NCBI GenBank assembly: GCA_031422335.1
Contig: JANOQW010000030.1
Location: forward strand, 1-62,696
DNA: 62,696 bases
Direction of reading: 5' to 3'
Source: Methylotenera_A sp031422335
GTDB taxonomy: Bacteria; Pseudomonadota; Gammaproteobacteria; Burkholderiales; Methylophilaceae
Shown here: positions 41,955-51,272 of the stretch, in pieces
How the letters are laid out: every line of letters starts with the position of its first letter
How positions within the stretch are numbered: the first letter of the stretch is position 1
Program-made: the position numbers and the translations under genes
The notes under the pieces: generated by a model
Told to the model about the DNA's origin: nothing
Seen by the model: only the letters and a program-made list of their open reading frames with translations
Databases searched by the model: none

Positions 41955-43597
41955 TGTTTACAGATTTCCCACAATGGCAATGGAATATTCCCAGCCACTT
42001 CAACATTGGCGTGGCTTGCAGCGATAAGCATTTAGGCACAGCACAAGCCAATAATATCGCCATGATTGTTGAAGACGACGTGCTTGGTACTTCGCAAATC
42101 ACATTCACTGAGCTAGCGCATAAAACCGACCAATTCGCACAATTATTGCGCAACCTAAAAGTAAAAGTGGGTGATCGCGTGTTGATTCGCTTACCAAATA
42201 GTTTGGATTACCCCATCGCATTTTTAGGCGCGATGAAAATGGGTGCGATTTCAGTGCCGACTTCAACGCTATTAACCGCAGAAGAAGTTGCTTATTTGGC
42301 CAAAGATTCAGGTGCAACTGTGCTGGTGACCGATACACCCGCTTGGGCTGCGATGGAAGCGCAATTGGTCAGTGGCTTAAAAGACATGCCAAATTTAAAG
42401 CATATTTTGTTATCACAAACCACGGATACTGCACCGCATGGCCACTTAAATCTGCTTAGCTTAGAAAACTCACTTAACGTAACGCACAAGTTTGATCAAC
42501 CTTACAAAACCAAATCGGAAGACCCGGCGTATCTAGTTTACACAAGCGGCACTACAGGTTACCCAAAAGGCGTATTGCACGCACACCGCGCCCTACTTGG
42601 TCGCCAGCCTGCCGCGCAGTATTGGTTTAATTATGCGCAAGGCGATAATGCCACTGACCGCATCATGCATTCAGGCAAATTTAATTGGACCTATGTATTG
42701 GGCTCTGGCCTGATGGACCCGCTGTATTTAGGCAAAACGGTGATTGTGCATGAAGGTAAAAATGATGCGCAAGTTTGGTTAAATTTAATTCAAAAACATC
42801 AAGCCACCATTTTCATTGGTGTGCCGACTATTTATCGCCAAATTTTGCAAAAAACTACAGCCACTCAAGCTGAAATTCCTAGCTTGCGCCACTATATGAG
42901 TGCGGGCGAGCATTTGTCAGACGAAGTGTTGAGTCAATGGCATGCGCGTTTTGGTTTAGATATTTACGAAGCGGTTGGCATGAGCGAATTTTCTTATTAT
43001 TTGTCTCAAAGCCAATATCGGCCAATTCGCCCAGGCTCTGCAGGTTTTCCGCAGCCAGGTCACAATATTAAATTATTGAATCCTGACACTTTGGAAGAAG
43101 TTGAAATGGGTGAAGAGGGCATGATTAGTGTGCCGATGGACGACCCAGGCTTGTTTTTAAGTTATTGGAATTTAGGCGAAGAAACGGCTAAATATAAGCA
43201 TGATAACTACTTTTTCACCGGAGATTACGCAAATTATGATGCAGATGGCTACATTTGGTTTTTAGGCCGTAAAGATGACATTATTAAAAGTTTTGGTTAT
43301 CGCGTATCGCCATATGAAATAGAGCGTGTGTATAAAGGCCACCCAGATGTCGCCGACTGCGCGGCTGTGGGCGAGGAGCTAGAAAAGGACAAGCTGCTGG
43401 TGGTAATTTATGTGATTTTGAAACCAGATACAAACACCAGCCCAGATGATTTGCTGGCATTTGGTAAACAACATTTGGCTGCTTATAAAACGCCCAAAAC
43501 TGTGTATTTGGCACATGATTTTCCGCGTACTAAAAATGGTAAAATTTTGCGTAAAGATATTAGTGCAAAAATAGCAACTGCAAAAAGCTCGAGATAG
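41954..43597 (+). CDS. AMP-forming acyl-CoA synthetase
   Basis: 547 residues, ANL superfamily. AMP/phosphate loop VYTSGTTGYPKGVLHAH, A5 region MSEFSYYLSQS, hinge FLGRKDDIIKSFGYRVSPYE and the C-terminal catalytic Lys in RTKNGKILRKDI. The substrate cannot be read from the sequence; some ANL members close to this in layout activate benzoate or medium-chain acids. Translational coupling to the third lyase (shared base) suggests an acid whose CoA ester the lyase cleaves. Another candidate is propionate activation for the methylcitrate cycle. Confidence 0.85.
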   Translation: MFTDFPQWQWNIPSHFNIGVACSDKHLGTAQANNIAMIVEDDVLGTSQITFTELAHKTDQFAQLLRNLKVKVGDRVLIRLPNSLDYPIAFLGAMKMGAISVPTSTLLTAEEVAYLAKDSGATVLVTDTPAWAAMEAQLVSGLKDMPNLKHILLSQTTDTAPHGHLNLLSLENSLNVTHKFDQPYKTKSEDPAYLVYTSGTTGYPKGVLHAHRALLGRQPAAQYWFNYAQGDNATDRIMHSGKFNWTYVLGSGLMDPLYLGKTVIVHEGKNDAQVWLNLIQKHQATIFIGVPTIYRQILQKTTATQAEIPSLRHYMSAGEHLSDEVLSQWHARFGLDIYEAVGMSEFSYYLSQSQYRPIRPGSAGFPQPGHNIKLLNPDTLEEVEMGEEGMISVPMDDPGLFLSYWNLGEETAKYKHDNYFFTGDYANYDADGYIWFLGRKDDIIKSFGYRVSPYEIERVYKGHPDVADCAAVGEELEKDKLLVVIYVILKPDTNTSPDDLLAFGKQHLAAYKTPKTVYLAHDFPRTKNGKILRKDISAKIATAKSSR

Positions 43598-43635
43598 GGG
43601 CGATTTTAAAATCGCAATTGACGAAGTAGAAAGTT

Positions 43636-45204
43636 ATGACCATTATTAAACAAGCCGATTTTATTCAAAGCATCGCCGATGCTTTGCAATACATTTCATA
43701 TTATCACCCTGCTGATTATATTCAGGCCTTGGGTGATGCGTATAAGCTTGAGCAATCGCCTGCGGCGAAAGATGCTATCGCACAAATTCTCACAAACTCC
43801 AGAATGTGTGCAGAAGGTAAGCGACCGATTTGTCAGGATACTGGCATTGTTGTTGCTTTTGTTAAAGTAGGCATGAGCGTGCAATGGGAAGTCGCTGCAG
43901 GAAATACGCAATTAGATATAGAGCAAATGGTGAATGAGGGCGTGCACCGTGCTTACTTGTTGCCCGATAATAAATTGCGCGCTTCGATAGTGACTGACCC
44001 TGCTGGAAAGCGTGCCAATACTAAAGATAACACGCCTGCGGTGGTGCATGTTTCGCTGGTTGTTGGTGATGCTGTTGACGTGCAAATTGCCGCAAAAGGC
44101 GGCGGTTCAGAGAATAAAGCCAAACTTGCGATGCTGAACCCAAACGACAGTATTGTGGATTGGGTACTGGAAGTAGTGCCCCAAATGGGTGCCGGGTGGT
44201 GTCCACCAGGTATGTTAGGTATTGGCATTGGTGGCAGTGCAGAAAAAGCAGTGTTGTTGGCAAAAGAATCGCTAATGGCGCCGATTGATATGCATGAATT
44301 GAAATTGCGTGCATTAAATTTAAAAGATAAGCAAAGTCTTAATCGAATAGAAGAGCTGCGTTTAGAGATTTATGAAAAAGTGAACAATTTAGGCATAGGT
44401 GCGCAAGGTTTAGGTGGTTTGGCGACTGTATTGGATGTGAAAATTTTGGATTATCCAACCCACGCAGCCAGTTTGCCAGTGGCGATTATTCCAAATTGTG
44501 CAGCTACTCGGCATGTGCATTTTGTGTTGGATGGATCGGGCGTGGCAGAACTGACGCCACCAGATTTAACCAGTTACCCTGACGTACATTGGGTGGCTAG
44601 TCCAAATGCTAGGCGTGTGAATTTAGAAACGATTACTAAAGCCGAAACGCAAACTTGGGTAGCGGGCGAGACACTATTGCTAACTGGCAAAATCCTCACA
44701 GGCCGCGATGCCGCACATAAGCGCATTGCCAATATGCTGGCAAAAGGTGAAAAGTTGCCAGTCGATTTTACTCATCGATTTATTTATTATGTGGGCCCAG
44801 TAGCTGCGGTGCGCGATGAGGCAGTTGGCCCAGCAGGCCCGACCACGGCTACGCGAATGGATGATTACACTGAAATGATGCTGGGAAAGCTGAGTTTGTT
44901 AGGCAGTATTGGCAAAGCAGAGCGCGGCGATGAGGCGCTGAATGTGATTAAAAAGCACAAATCTGTGTATTTAATGGCAGTAGGTGGTGCAGCGTATTTG
45001 GTGAGCAAAGCCATTAAAAAATCGCGTGTAATCGCGTTTGAAGACTTAGGCATGGAAGCGATTTACGAATTTGATGTGGTGGATATGCCAGTTACCGTGG
45101 CGGTAAGCGCCAATGGCGATGCGGTGCATAAAACTGGCCCAGCCGAATGGAAGCAAAAAATCGCGCAGCACAAAATTATCGAAATTAATCGAGTTGATGG
45201 CTAA
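43636..45204 (+). CDS. fumA: class I fumarate hydratase ([4Fe-4S]); possible mesaconase
   Basis: 522 residues, alpha and beta parts fused as in FumA/FumB. Cluster Cys candidates are in KRPICQDTGIVVAF, AGWCPPGMLG and IIPNCAATRHVHF. ALAMLNP-like KGGGSENKAKLAMLNP and GLGGLATVLDVKI are family motifs, and the beta part has AVGPAGPTTATRMDDYTEMM. Hydrates fumarate to malate, linking Sdh to the malic enzyme. Class I fumarases are known to hydrate mesaconate to (S)-citramalate as well; next to a mesaconyl-CoA hydratase-like gene and CitE-like lyases that side activity may matter. Confidence 0.93.
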   Translation: MTIIKQADFIQSIADALQYISYYHPADYIQALGDAYKLEQSPAAKDAIAQILTNSRMCAEGKRPICQDTGIVVAFVKVGMSVQWEVAAGNTQLDIEQMVNEGVHRAYLLPDNKLRASIVTDPAGKRANTKDNTPAVVHVSLVVGDAVDVQIAAKGGGSENKAKLAMLNPNDSIVDWVLEVVPQMGAGWCPPGMLGIGIGGSAEKAVLLAKESLMAPIDMHELKLRALNLKDKQSLNRIEELRLEIYEKVNNLGIGAQGLGGLATVLDVKILDYPTHAASLPVAIIPNCAATRHVHFVLDGSGVAELTPPDLTSYPDVHWVASPNARRVNLETITKAETQTWVAGETLLLTGKILTGRDAAHKRIANMLAKGEKLPVDFTHRFIYYVGPVAAVRDEAVGPAGPTTATRMDDYTEMMLGKLSLLGSIGKAERGDEALNVIKKHKSVYLMAVGGAAYLVSKAIKKSRVIAFEDLGMEAIYEFDVVDMPVTVAVSANGDAVHKTGPAEWKQKIAQHKIIEINRVDG

Positions 45205-45287
45205 TGTGCATCTAGTCACACATTAAACTGCACGTTTAGCCTTAATATCAGTCATAATTTATGAACATTTTTGAGGCTTTGCATAAA

Positions 45288-45593
45288 ATGACAAAATTAA
45301 CATTAACCTTGTGCTTATTGTTAACTGCTGGAACAGCCAACGCGGCAGATATATTAGATTATTTAACCGATAAAGATGGAAGATATGCTGGGCCAACAGT
45401 TGAGCAAAATATTGTGAGCATGGACACGGATAAAAACGGGTTTGCTGATGTATTAGAGGTGCGTGCATTTTTGGCGCTAAAGCATGGTAAAGATTACGAA
45501 AAAGGTGTGCTAGATAGGTGGGAAGTGCGTGCCATGGGTGGTGGTTGCCCGATCCCGTTTGCTAAAGAATTTGTATCAGAAAGTAGTCACTAG
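45288..45593 (+). CDS. small exported EF-hand protein
   Basis: 101 residues. Signal peptide MTKLTLTLCLLLTAGTANA, then one clear EF-hand loop DTDKNGFADVLE with acidic residues at positions 1, 3, 9 and 12 and Asn at 5. A preceding TDKDGRYAGPTVE looks like a degenerate second loop. The ATG at 45288 has TTGAGG upstream and starts a good signal peptide; an in-frame ATG at 45261 does not. Likely periplasmic and calcium- or lanthanide-binding; inserted between fum and acnB without an evident metabolic link. Confidence 0.7.
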   Translation: MTKLTLTLCLLLTAGTANAADILDYLTDKDGRYAGPTVEQNIVSMDTDKNGFADVLEVRAFLALKHGKDYEKGVLDRWEVRAMGGGCPIPFAKEFVSESSH

Positions 45594-45697
45594 CTTAAAT
45601 TTTTGACGTTTTACACTGGCTTTTTACATATGTGAAACGATTGTAGATTTAGGCTGGTTTATAATTACAGTTAATTATTAATGAGCCTTAAATCACT

Positions 45698-48289
45698 ATG
45701 TTAAAAGCGTATCAACATCACGTTGCAGAGCGTGCAGCACTACAATTACCCCCATTGCCTTTGAGCGCTGAACAAGTGGCTTCGCTGGTAGAGTTGCTTA
45801 AAAATCCTGCCAAGGCTGACGAAGCTTTACTGCTTGATTTGCTTGAAAACCAAACGCCAGCGGGTGTAGACCAAGCGGCTTATGTTAAAGCCGCATTTTT
45901 AGCAGACATTGCCAAAAGTACTGCTACTTCACCTTTAATTTCACCTGAAAAAGCGGTGCAATTACTTGGTACCATGTTGGGTGGCTACAATGTTGAATCT
46001 TTAGTTGAGCTCTTAAGCACGCCTATGGCAGCACATGCAGTCAGTGCATTAAGCCAAACCATTTTAATGTTTGATGCATTTCACGATGTGGATGTATTGA
46101 TGAAAGCGGGTAACCCGCATGCTAAAAAACTCATGCAAAGTTGGGCTAATGCCGAATGGTTTACCAATAAACCTGTGTTAGCTAGCAAAATCAAGATGGT
46201 GGTGTTTAAAGTAGATGGTGAAACTAACACGGATGACCTAAGCCCAGCACAAGACGCTTGGAGCCGCCCAGATATTCCGCTACATGCAAAGGCTATGCTG
46301 ATTAACAAAATGCCCGATGGCTTAAAACTTATCGAAAAATTAAATGAAAAGGGCTTGCCGCTCGCATATGTGGGCGATGTGGTGGGCACGGGCTCATCAC
46401 GCAAATCGGCCATCAATTCCGTGCAGTGGTATATGGGCCACGATATTCCAAATATCCCCAATAAACGTACTGGTGGCGTGATTTTAGGTGAAAAAATTGC
46501 ACCTATTTTCTTTAACACGGCAGAAGACTCTGGTGCGTTGCCGATTCAGTGCGATGTGTCAAAAATGCACATGGGCGATGTGATTAGCATTCAGCCTTAT
46601 GCGGGCAAAGTGCTAAACGAAGCAGGCGAAATTATTTCCACTTTTGTATTAAATCCAGTCACTATGCCCGATGAAGTGCGCGCGGGTGGCCGTATTCCGC
46701 TCATTATTGGCCGTGGTTTAACGGCCAACGCACGTAAAGCTTTGGGATTGCCAGAAACCGACGTGTTCATTCAGGCATCGCCAGCCGCCGCATCTAATAA
46801 GGGCTACACGCTGGCGCAAAAAATGGTCGGTCGTGCCTGTGGCTTGCCAGAAAATATTGGTGTGCGCCCCAATACCTATTGCGAGCCAAAAGCGACTACG
46901 GTTGGTTCGCAAGATACTACTGGTGGTATGACGCGCGATGAATTGAAAGAGTTGGCTTGTTTGGGCTTTAGTAGCGATTTAGTCATGCAAAGTTTTTGTC
47001 ATACTGCTGCCTACCCAAAACCAGTCGATATTAAATTGCAACATAGCTTGCCAGAATTTATGAGCAGCCGTGGCGGCGTGACTTTGCGCCCAGGTGACGG
47101 CATTATTCACTCCTGGTTAAATAGGTTGATTTTGCCTGATACCGTTGGCACAGGTGGCGATTCACATACACGTTTCCCCATTGGTATTAGCTTTCCTGCG
47201 GGCTCTGGTTTGGTGGCATTTGCAGCTGCCACAGGCGCTATGCCGCTAGATATGCCAGAATCAGTATTGGTGCGTTTTAAGGGCAAGATGCAAGTGGGCG
47301 TTACACTGCGTGATTTGGTCAATGCGATTCCATATGCGGCGATACAAGAAGGAACGTTAACAGTTGGTAAAACCAACAAAAAAAATATCTTTAATGGCCG
47401 CATTTTAGAGATTGAAGGCCTGCCTGATTTAAAAGTTGAGCAAGCGTTTGAGTTTGCCGATGCTTCTGCCGAGCGCTCTGCCAATGGCTGTACAGTGTTG
47501 CTGGATAAAGCGCCAGTGATTGAATTTTTAACATCGAATATTGTACTAATGCAAAGCATGATAGAAAACGGTTACGAGGATGCACGCACCTTGCAACGTC
47601 GCATTGAAAACATGCAAGCTTGGTTGGCCAAGCCAGAACTGCTGCAACCCGATGTGGATGCAGAGTATGCGCACATTATCGAGATTGATTTAGCGACTAT
47701 TACTGAACCATTGGTAGCTTGCCCGAATGACCCAGATGACATTAAACCAATGTCAGCCGTTGTGGGCGACAAAATTGACGAAGTATTTATTGGCAGCTGC
47801 ATGACCAATATCGGCCACTATCGCGCGGCCGCCAAAGTGTTAGAAGGCTTGGGAAATATTCCAACCCGATTATGGATAGCTCCACCCACGCGCATGGATG
47901 AAGCGCAATTGCGCGACGAAGGTGTGTATTCTGTGTTTGGCTTGGCTGGTGCGCGCACTGAAGTGCCAGGTTGCAGTTTGTGTATGGGTAACCAAGCGCG
48001 CGTGGCAGATAAAGCAACAGTATTCTCGACTAGCACCCGCAACTTTGATAACCGCATGGGCCGCGATGCCCGTGTTTACTTGGGTTCAGCCGAGTTAGCC
48101 GCCGTTTGCGCAAAACTAGGCCGCATGCCTAGTCATGCAGAATACTTAGAAACTATCGGCAGTAAATTACAAAACACCGCTGAAATTTATAAGTATCTAA
48201 ACTTCGATCAAATGACAGAATACAAAGCGGCGCTGGATACGCTGGCCAGCGGCAAAAAAGTGATTCCTATCGCCGAAGTTGCAATTTAA
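45698..48289 (+). CDS. acnB: aconitate hydratase B (2-methyl-cis-aconitate hydratase)
   Basis: 863 residues, full-length AcnB with the N-terminal HEAT-like domain. The swivel domain comes early (GTGSSRKSAINS), and the [4Fe-4S] ligands are in SCMTNIGHYRAA (about 700) and PGCSLCMGN (about 757-760). AcnB carries out citrate/isocitrate isomerisation and also hydrates cis-2-methylaconitate to 2-methylisocitrate after PrpD, which completes the methylcitrate cycle encoded here. It has its own 104 bp upstream gap. Confidence 0.96.
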   Translation: MLKAYQHHVAERAALQLPPLPLSAEQVASLVELLKNPAKADEALLLDLLENQTPAGVDQAAYVKAAFLADIAKSTATSPLISPEKAVQLLGTMLGGYNVESLVELLSTPMAAHAVSALSQTILMFDAFHDVDVLMKAGNPHAKKLMQSWANAEWFTNKPVLASKIKMVVFKVDGETNTDDLSPAQDAWSRPDIPLHAKAMLINKMPDGLKLIEKLNEKGLPLAYVGDVVGTGSSRKSAINSVQWYMGHDIPNIPNKRTGGVILGEKIAPIFFNTAEDSGALPIQCDVSKMHMGDVISIQPYAGKVLNEAGEIISTFVLNPVTMPDEVRAGGRIPLIIGRGLTANARKALGLPETDVFIQASPAAASNKGYTLAQKMVGRACGLPENIGVRPNTYCEPKATTVGSQDTTGGMTRDELKELACLGFSSDLVMQSFCHTAAYPKPVDIKLQHSLPEFMSSRGGVTLRPGDGIIHSWLNRLILPDTVGTGGDSHTRFPIGISFPAGSGLVAFAAATGAMPLDMPESVLVRFKGKMQVGVTLRDLVNAIPYAAIQEGTLTVGKTNKKNIFNGRILEIEGLPDLKVEQAFEFADASAERSANGCTVLLDKAPVIEFLTSNIVLMQSMIENGYEDARTLQRRIENMQAWLAKPELLQPDVDAEYAHIIEIDLATITEPLVACPNDPDDIKPMSAVVGDKIDEVFIGSCMTNIGHYRAAAKVLEGLGNIPTRLWIAPPTRMDEAQLRDEGVYSVFGLAGARTEVPGCSLCMGNQARVADKATVFSTSTRNFDNRMGRDARVYLGSAELAAVCAKLGRMPSHAEYLETIGSKLQNTAEIYKYLNFDQMTEYKAALDTLASGKKVIPIAEVAI

Positions 48290-48301
48290 GCTGCGTTTAA
48301 C

Positions 48302-49395
48302 TTGTTAGAAAGCGTTAAACAGGCATCAAAAACTACCCTAAACAGTGTGGCCAGTTATCTGCCAGCAGTTTTCTTTTTTGCGGGATTTATTTGGGATGCA
48401 TTGACCATAGGCCGCAAAATTGCGGCGTTTGATTTAATCATTTTCGCTGGCTATTTACTGGGCGCAGGCTTAATTCTGTTTACCATCAGCCGCCCTAGTT
48501 TTATTTTAGCGGATGAAACCAAACTGCCATCACGCTTGTATGCAATCATCACTTCGCGCTTTCCCTATTTTTTGCTGCAGTTTTTATTTGGTAGTTTGTT
48601 AAGTGCGCTGTTTATTTTATATTTCAAAAGTTCTAGCCACTGGCTAGCTTGGCTCGTGTCTTTGTTATTGGCTAGCCTGCTTGTTGGGAACGAGTTTCTA
48701 GAAAATCAATACAGACGTTTTACCATCAGTTGGGCATTGTTTGGCTTATGCGCCATGTTGCTGTTTAACTTTGCACTACCATTTTTGCTGGGTAGCGTTT
48801 TGAGCATTTGGTTTTATTTAAGTACTTTACTTGGCGCGGCTTTGGCTTACTGGTTGTACACAAAAACGCCGAATCACTTAGGCAGTATTTGGCCAGTTTC
48901 GGTCATTGCTGGCTTGCTTATGCTGGCTTACGCGGCAGATATGATTCCACCAGTGCCACTAGTGAAACGGGATATCGCCATGGCTTATGCCATCGAAAAA
49001 GTAAATGGGCAATATCAGTTAAGTCAGCAAAAATCGCCTTGGTGGGTATTTTGGCGTCAATCTAGCGACGATTTACAAGTGCAAAGCGGACAGCGTATTT
49101 ATTGTTTTTCGACAATTTTTGCACCAGCAGGCTTAAAAACCAAGCTGTTTCACGATTGGCAACTGCATACCAAACAAGGCTGGGTTCTACAGTCGCGTGC
49201 CAGTTTTACGGTGAGTGGCGGTCGTTACAATGGTTTAGAGGCTACACTTATAAAAGTAATCCAACGGCTGGCGATTGGCGTGTGGTCATTAAAACTAAAA
49301 ATGAAAAAACCATTGCCGTACATCATTTTACAGTGAGCAATTTCAATGTAAAAAAGGGGCTAGCAGCCCCTCATAAAATCATGCGATTGTATTAG
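48302..49395 (+). pseudogene. DUF2914 membrane protein, interrupted by an apparent -1 frameshift
   Basis: About eight membrane helices (for example YLPAVFFFAGFIWDALTIG and LYAIITSRFPYFLLQFLFG) are followed by a soluble C-terminal DUF2914 domain: IYCFSTIFAPAGLKTKLFHD, WVLQSRASFTVSGGRYNG. After TTT at 49232-49234 the reading frame leaves the family sequence and stops at 49336, while the expected RGYTYKSNPTAGDWRVVIKT and AVHHFTV continue in the next frame to 49395. One extra T restores a 364-residue protein. As for yceI, a homopolymer error or a recent mutation. The start is uncertain: TTG 48302 lacks a ribosome site. Confidence 0.75.
49350..49371 (-). terminator. intrinsic terminator (minus strand)
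   Basis: Stem AGGGGCT / AGCCCCT with an AGC loop; on the minus strand it is followed by TTTTTT. It lies 30 bases past the end of the YqhA-family gene and overlaps the 3' end of the restored DUF2914 frame. Confidence 0.8.
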
Positions 49396-49400
49396 TTGGA

Positions 49401-49937
49401 TTAATGTTTAGCATCATTGTGCGACATGATTTTATCAATGTAAGCAATCGCAACAGCCGATAGCACAAAGGTCATATGAATGATGGTTTGCCACATCAAC
49501 ACTTTGTAGGTTAAATTTTCAGCATTAATAAACGTTTTAAGTAGATGAATCGATGAAATACCGATAATCGCAGTGGCTAGCTTTACCTTTAGCAGATTAG
49601 CATTCACATGTGAAAGCCAATCGGGTTCATCAGGGTGACCGCTTAAATTAAGGCGCGATACAAAGGTTTCATAACCACCGACAATCACCATAATCAGCAG
49701 GTTTGAAATCATCACCACATCAATTAAACCCAATACAATCAACATGATATCGGCTTCTTTTAGGCTGGGAACTTTCTCTACTAAATGGATTAACTCTACC
49801 CCAAAGTGAAACACATATACCGCTTGCGCGATAATTAAGCCTAAATACAGCGGCAACTGTAGCCAACGGCTACCAAACAATACATTCGACATAATATTGG
49901 TTTGTTTGTATTCAGATTTATTGGGTTTGGTTTGCAT
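49401..49937 (-). CDS. YqhA family (UPF0114) membrane protein
   Basis: 178 residues with four hydrophobic segments. The core LQLPLYLGLIIAQAVYVFHF, LIVLGLIDVVMISNLLIMVI followed by VGGYETFVSRL and LATAIIGISSIHLLKTFI matches UPF0114. Distantly related to plant and bacterial channel-like proteins; no established function. A basic N-terminal extension of about 15 residues precedes a second Met (MSNVLFGSRW). Convergent with the DUF2914 gene; terminator on its downstream side. Confidence 0.87.
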   Translation of the reverse strand: MQTKPNKSEYKQTNIMSNVLFGSRWLQLPLYLGLIIAQAVYVFHFGVELIHLVEKVPSLKEADIMLIVLGLIDVVMISNLLIMVIVGGYETFVSRLNLSGHPDEPDWLSHVNANLLKVKLATAIIGISSIHLLKTFINAENLTYKVLMWQTIIHMTFVLSAVAIAYIDKIMSHNDAKH

Positions 49938-49968
49938 AACTTAGCCTTAATTTTTGTATAACATTATT

Positions 49969-50811
49969 TTACATGATGTTGCTTACAATAAACGAATTTG
50001 CACTAGCATCCAGCTGTAAAAATTCTGTTAACACCGGCATCACTTCATCTAATATTTTTGGCAGCGTATAAGGCGGATTTATAATAAACATACCACTACC
50101 GTGCATGCCATAGCCATCAGCGCTTGGTGATTGCACAGTCATTTCCACTTGCAACCAGCTTGTAGATAAGGCCATCAGACTTTCAACCATGTTGGCAGGT
50201 TCTGGACGTTGTAACAGCGGGTACCACACCATATAAGTGCCTGTAGCAAAGCGATTCAAGCTGTCTTTCATGCAAGCGACTACTTTTTGATAATCGTCTT
50301 TAAGCTCATAGGGTGGGTCTATCAGCACTAAGCCGCGCTTAGTTACTGGCGGCAAGCAAGCTTTGATGCCAGAAAAACCGTCTATTTGTTCTATTTTGGT
50401 TTGCTTAGCTTTGCCCTTGAAGTTCTCTATGAGCAATTTGCAATCGCTGGGGTGCAGCTCAAATAAACGTAATTTATCATCTACACGCAAAAAACTTTCT
50501 GCAATTTTAGGCGAGCCAGGGTAAAAATTTAAACGATTTTTTTCATTAAAGCTATTAATTATTGTTACAAGTTCAGCTAATGATTTTGGTAAATCTTTCG
50601 CTACATTTAGCCTCGCAATACCTGTCTCAAACTCAGCATTTTTTTGCGCAAACTCACTTGTTAGCGCATATATACCTGCACCTGCATGCGTATCCACATA
50701 GCAATAGGGCTTATCTTTTTGGTTAAAATAATCTAGCACTAGGCTTAGCACATAGTGTTTCAGTACATCGGCATGGTTGCCTGCATGAAAGGCGTGACGG
50801 TAACTTAGCAT
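49969..50811 (-). CDS. rlmJ: 23S rRNA (adenine(2030)-N6)-methyltransferase
   Basis: SAM-dependent methyltransferase that modifies A2030 in 23S rRNA. 280 residues. The start MLSYRHAFHAGNHADVLKH is diagnostic, YVDTHAGAGIYAL is the SAM motif and LIDPPYELKDDYQ contains the DPPY active-site motif of N6-adenine methylases. Monocistronic. Confidence 0.95.
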   Translation of the reverse strand: MLSYRHAFHAGNHADVLKHYVLSLVLDYFNQKDKPYCYVDTHAGAGIYALTSEFAQKNAEFETGIARLNVAKDLPKSLAELVTIINSFNEKNRLNFYPGSPKIAESFLRVDDKLRLFELHPSDCKLLIENFKGKAKQTKIEQIDGFSGIKACLPPVTKRGLVLIDPPYELKDDYQKVVACMKDSLNRFATGTYMVWYPLLQRPEPANMVESLMALSTSWLQVEMTVQSPSADGYGMHGSGMFIINPPYTLPKILDEVMPVLTEFLQLDASANSFIVSNIM

Positions 50812-50931
50812 GACTACAAATCAGGTGGCGGTAGATAACTGAACATAGGTGTATTATAGCCCAGCCGCCTTGTCTGTTAGTCATTGCGGCGGTCGCTTTA
50901 AATGTTTGTTTAATTAAAATGGAGAATAATA

Positions 50932-51198
50932 ATGAGAAATAATTTAATCGTTTTAATGGCCACATGTTTGCTGCTTGCTGCATCTTTTACCATGGCTGAA
51001 GAAAAGATGAAGCTAGATGCTGATGCTGACGGTAAAGTCAGTTATGACGAGTATCGCGCCTCGAAAGAAAAGGGCCATGAACGCCAATTTAAAAAGATGG
51101 ACAGTAATGGTGATGGCTATATTGATGCTGCCGAAAAGCAAGCGCAAAAAGACAAAATGCGCGCCATGCGCGATAAACGCAAGCAGAAAACGCAATAA
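50932..51198 (+). CDS. small exported EF-hand protein
   Basis: 88 residues with a signal peptide (MRNNLIVLMATCLLLAASFT, cleaved near MAEE) and two canonical EF-hand loops, DADADGKVSYDE and DSNGDGYIDAAE, followed by a Lys-rich tail. GGAG precedes the ATG. Probably periplasmic and calcium-binding. A second protein of the same plan follows 74 bases downstream, suggesting a duplicated pair. Confidence 0.82.
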   Translation: MRNNLIVLMATCLLLAASFTMAEEKMKLDADADGKVSYDEYRASKEKGHERQFKKMDSNGDGYIDAAEKQAQKDKMRAMRDKRKQKTQ

Positions 51199-51272
51199 CT
51201 AAATAGTGAACATTTTGCTGCAAGGTAATGTCATAAATTCTGAACAAGCCAATTAATTTTTAGGAGCTTTAA

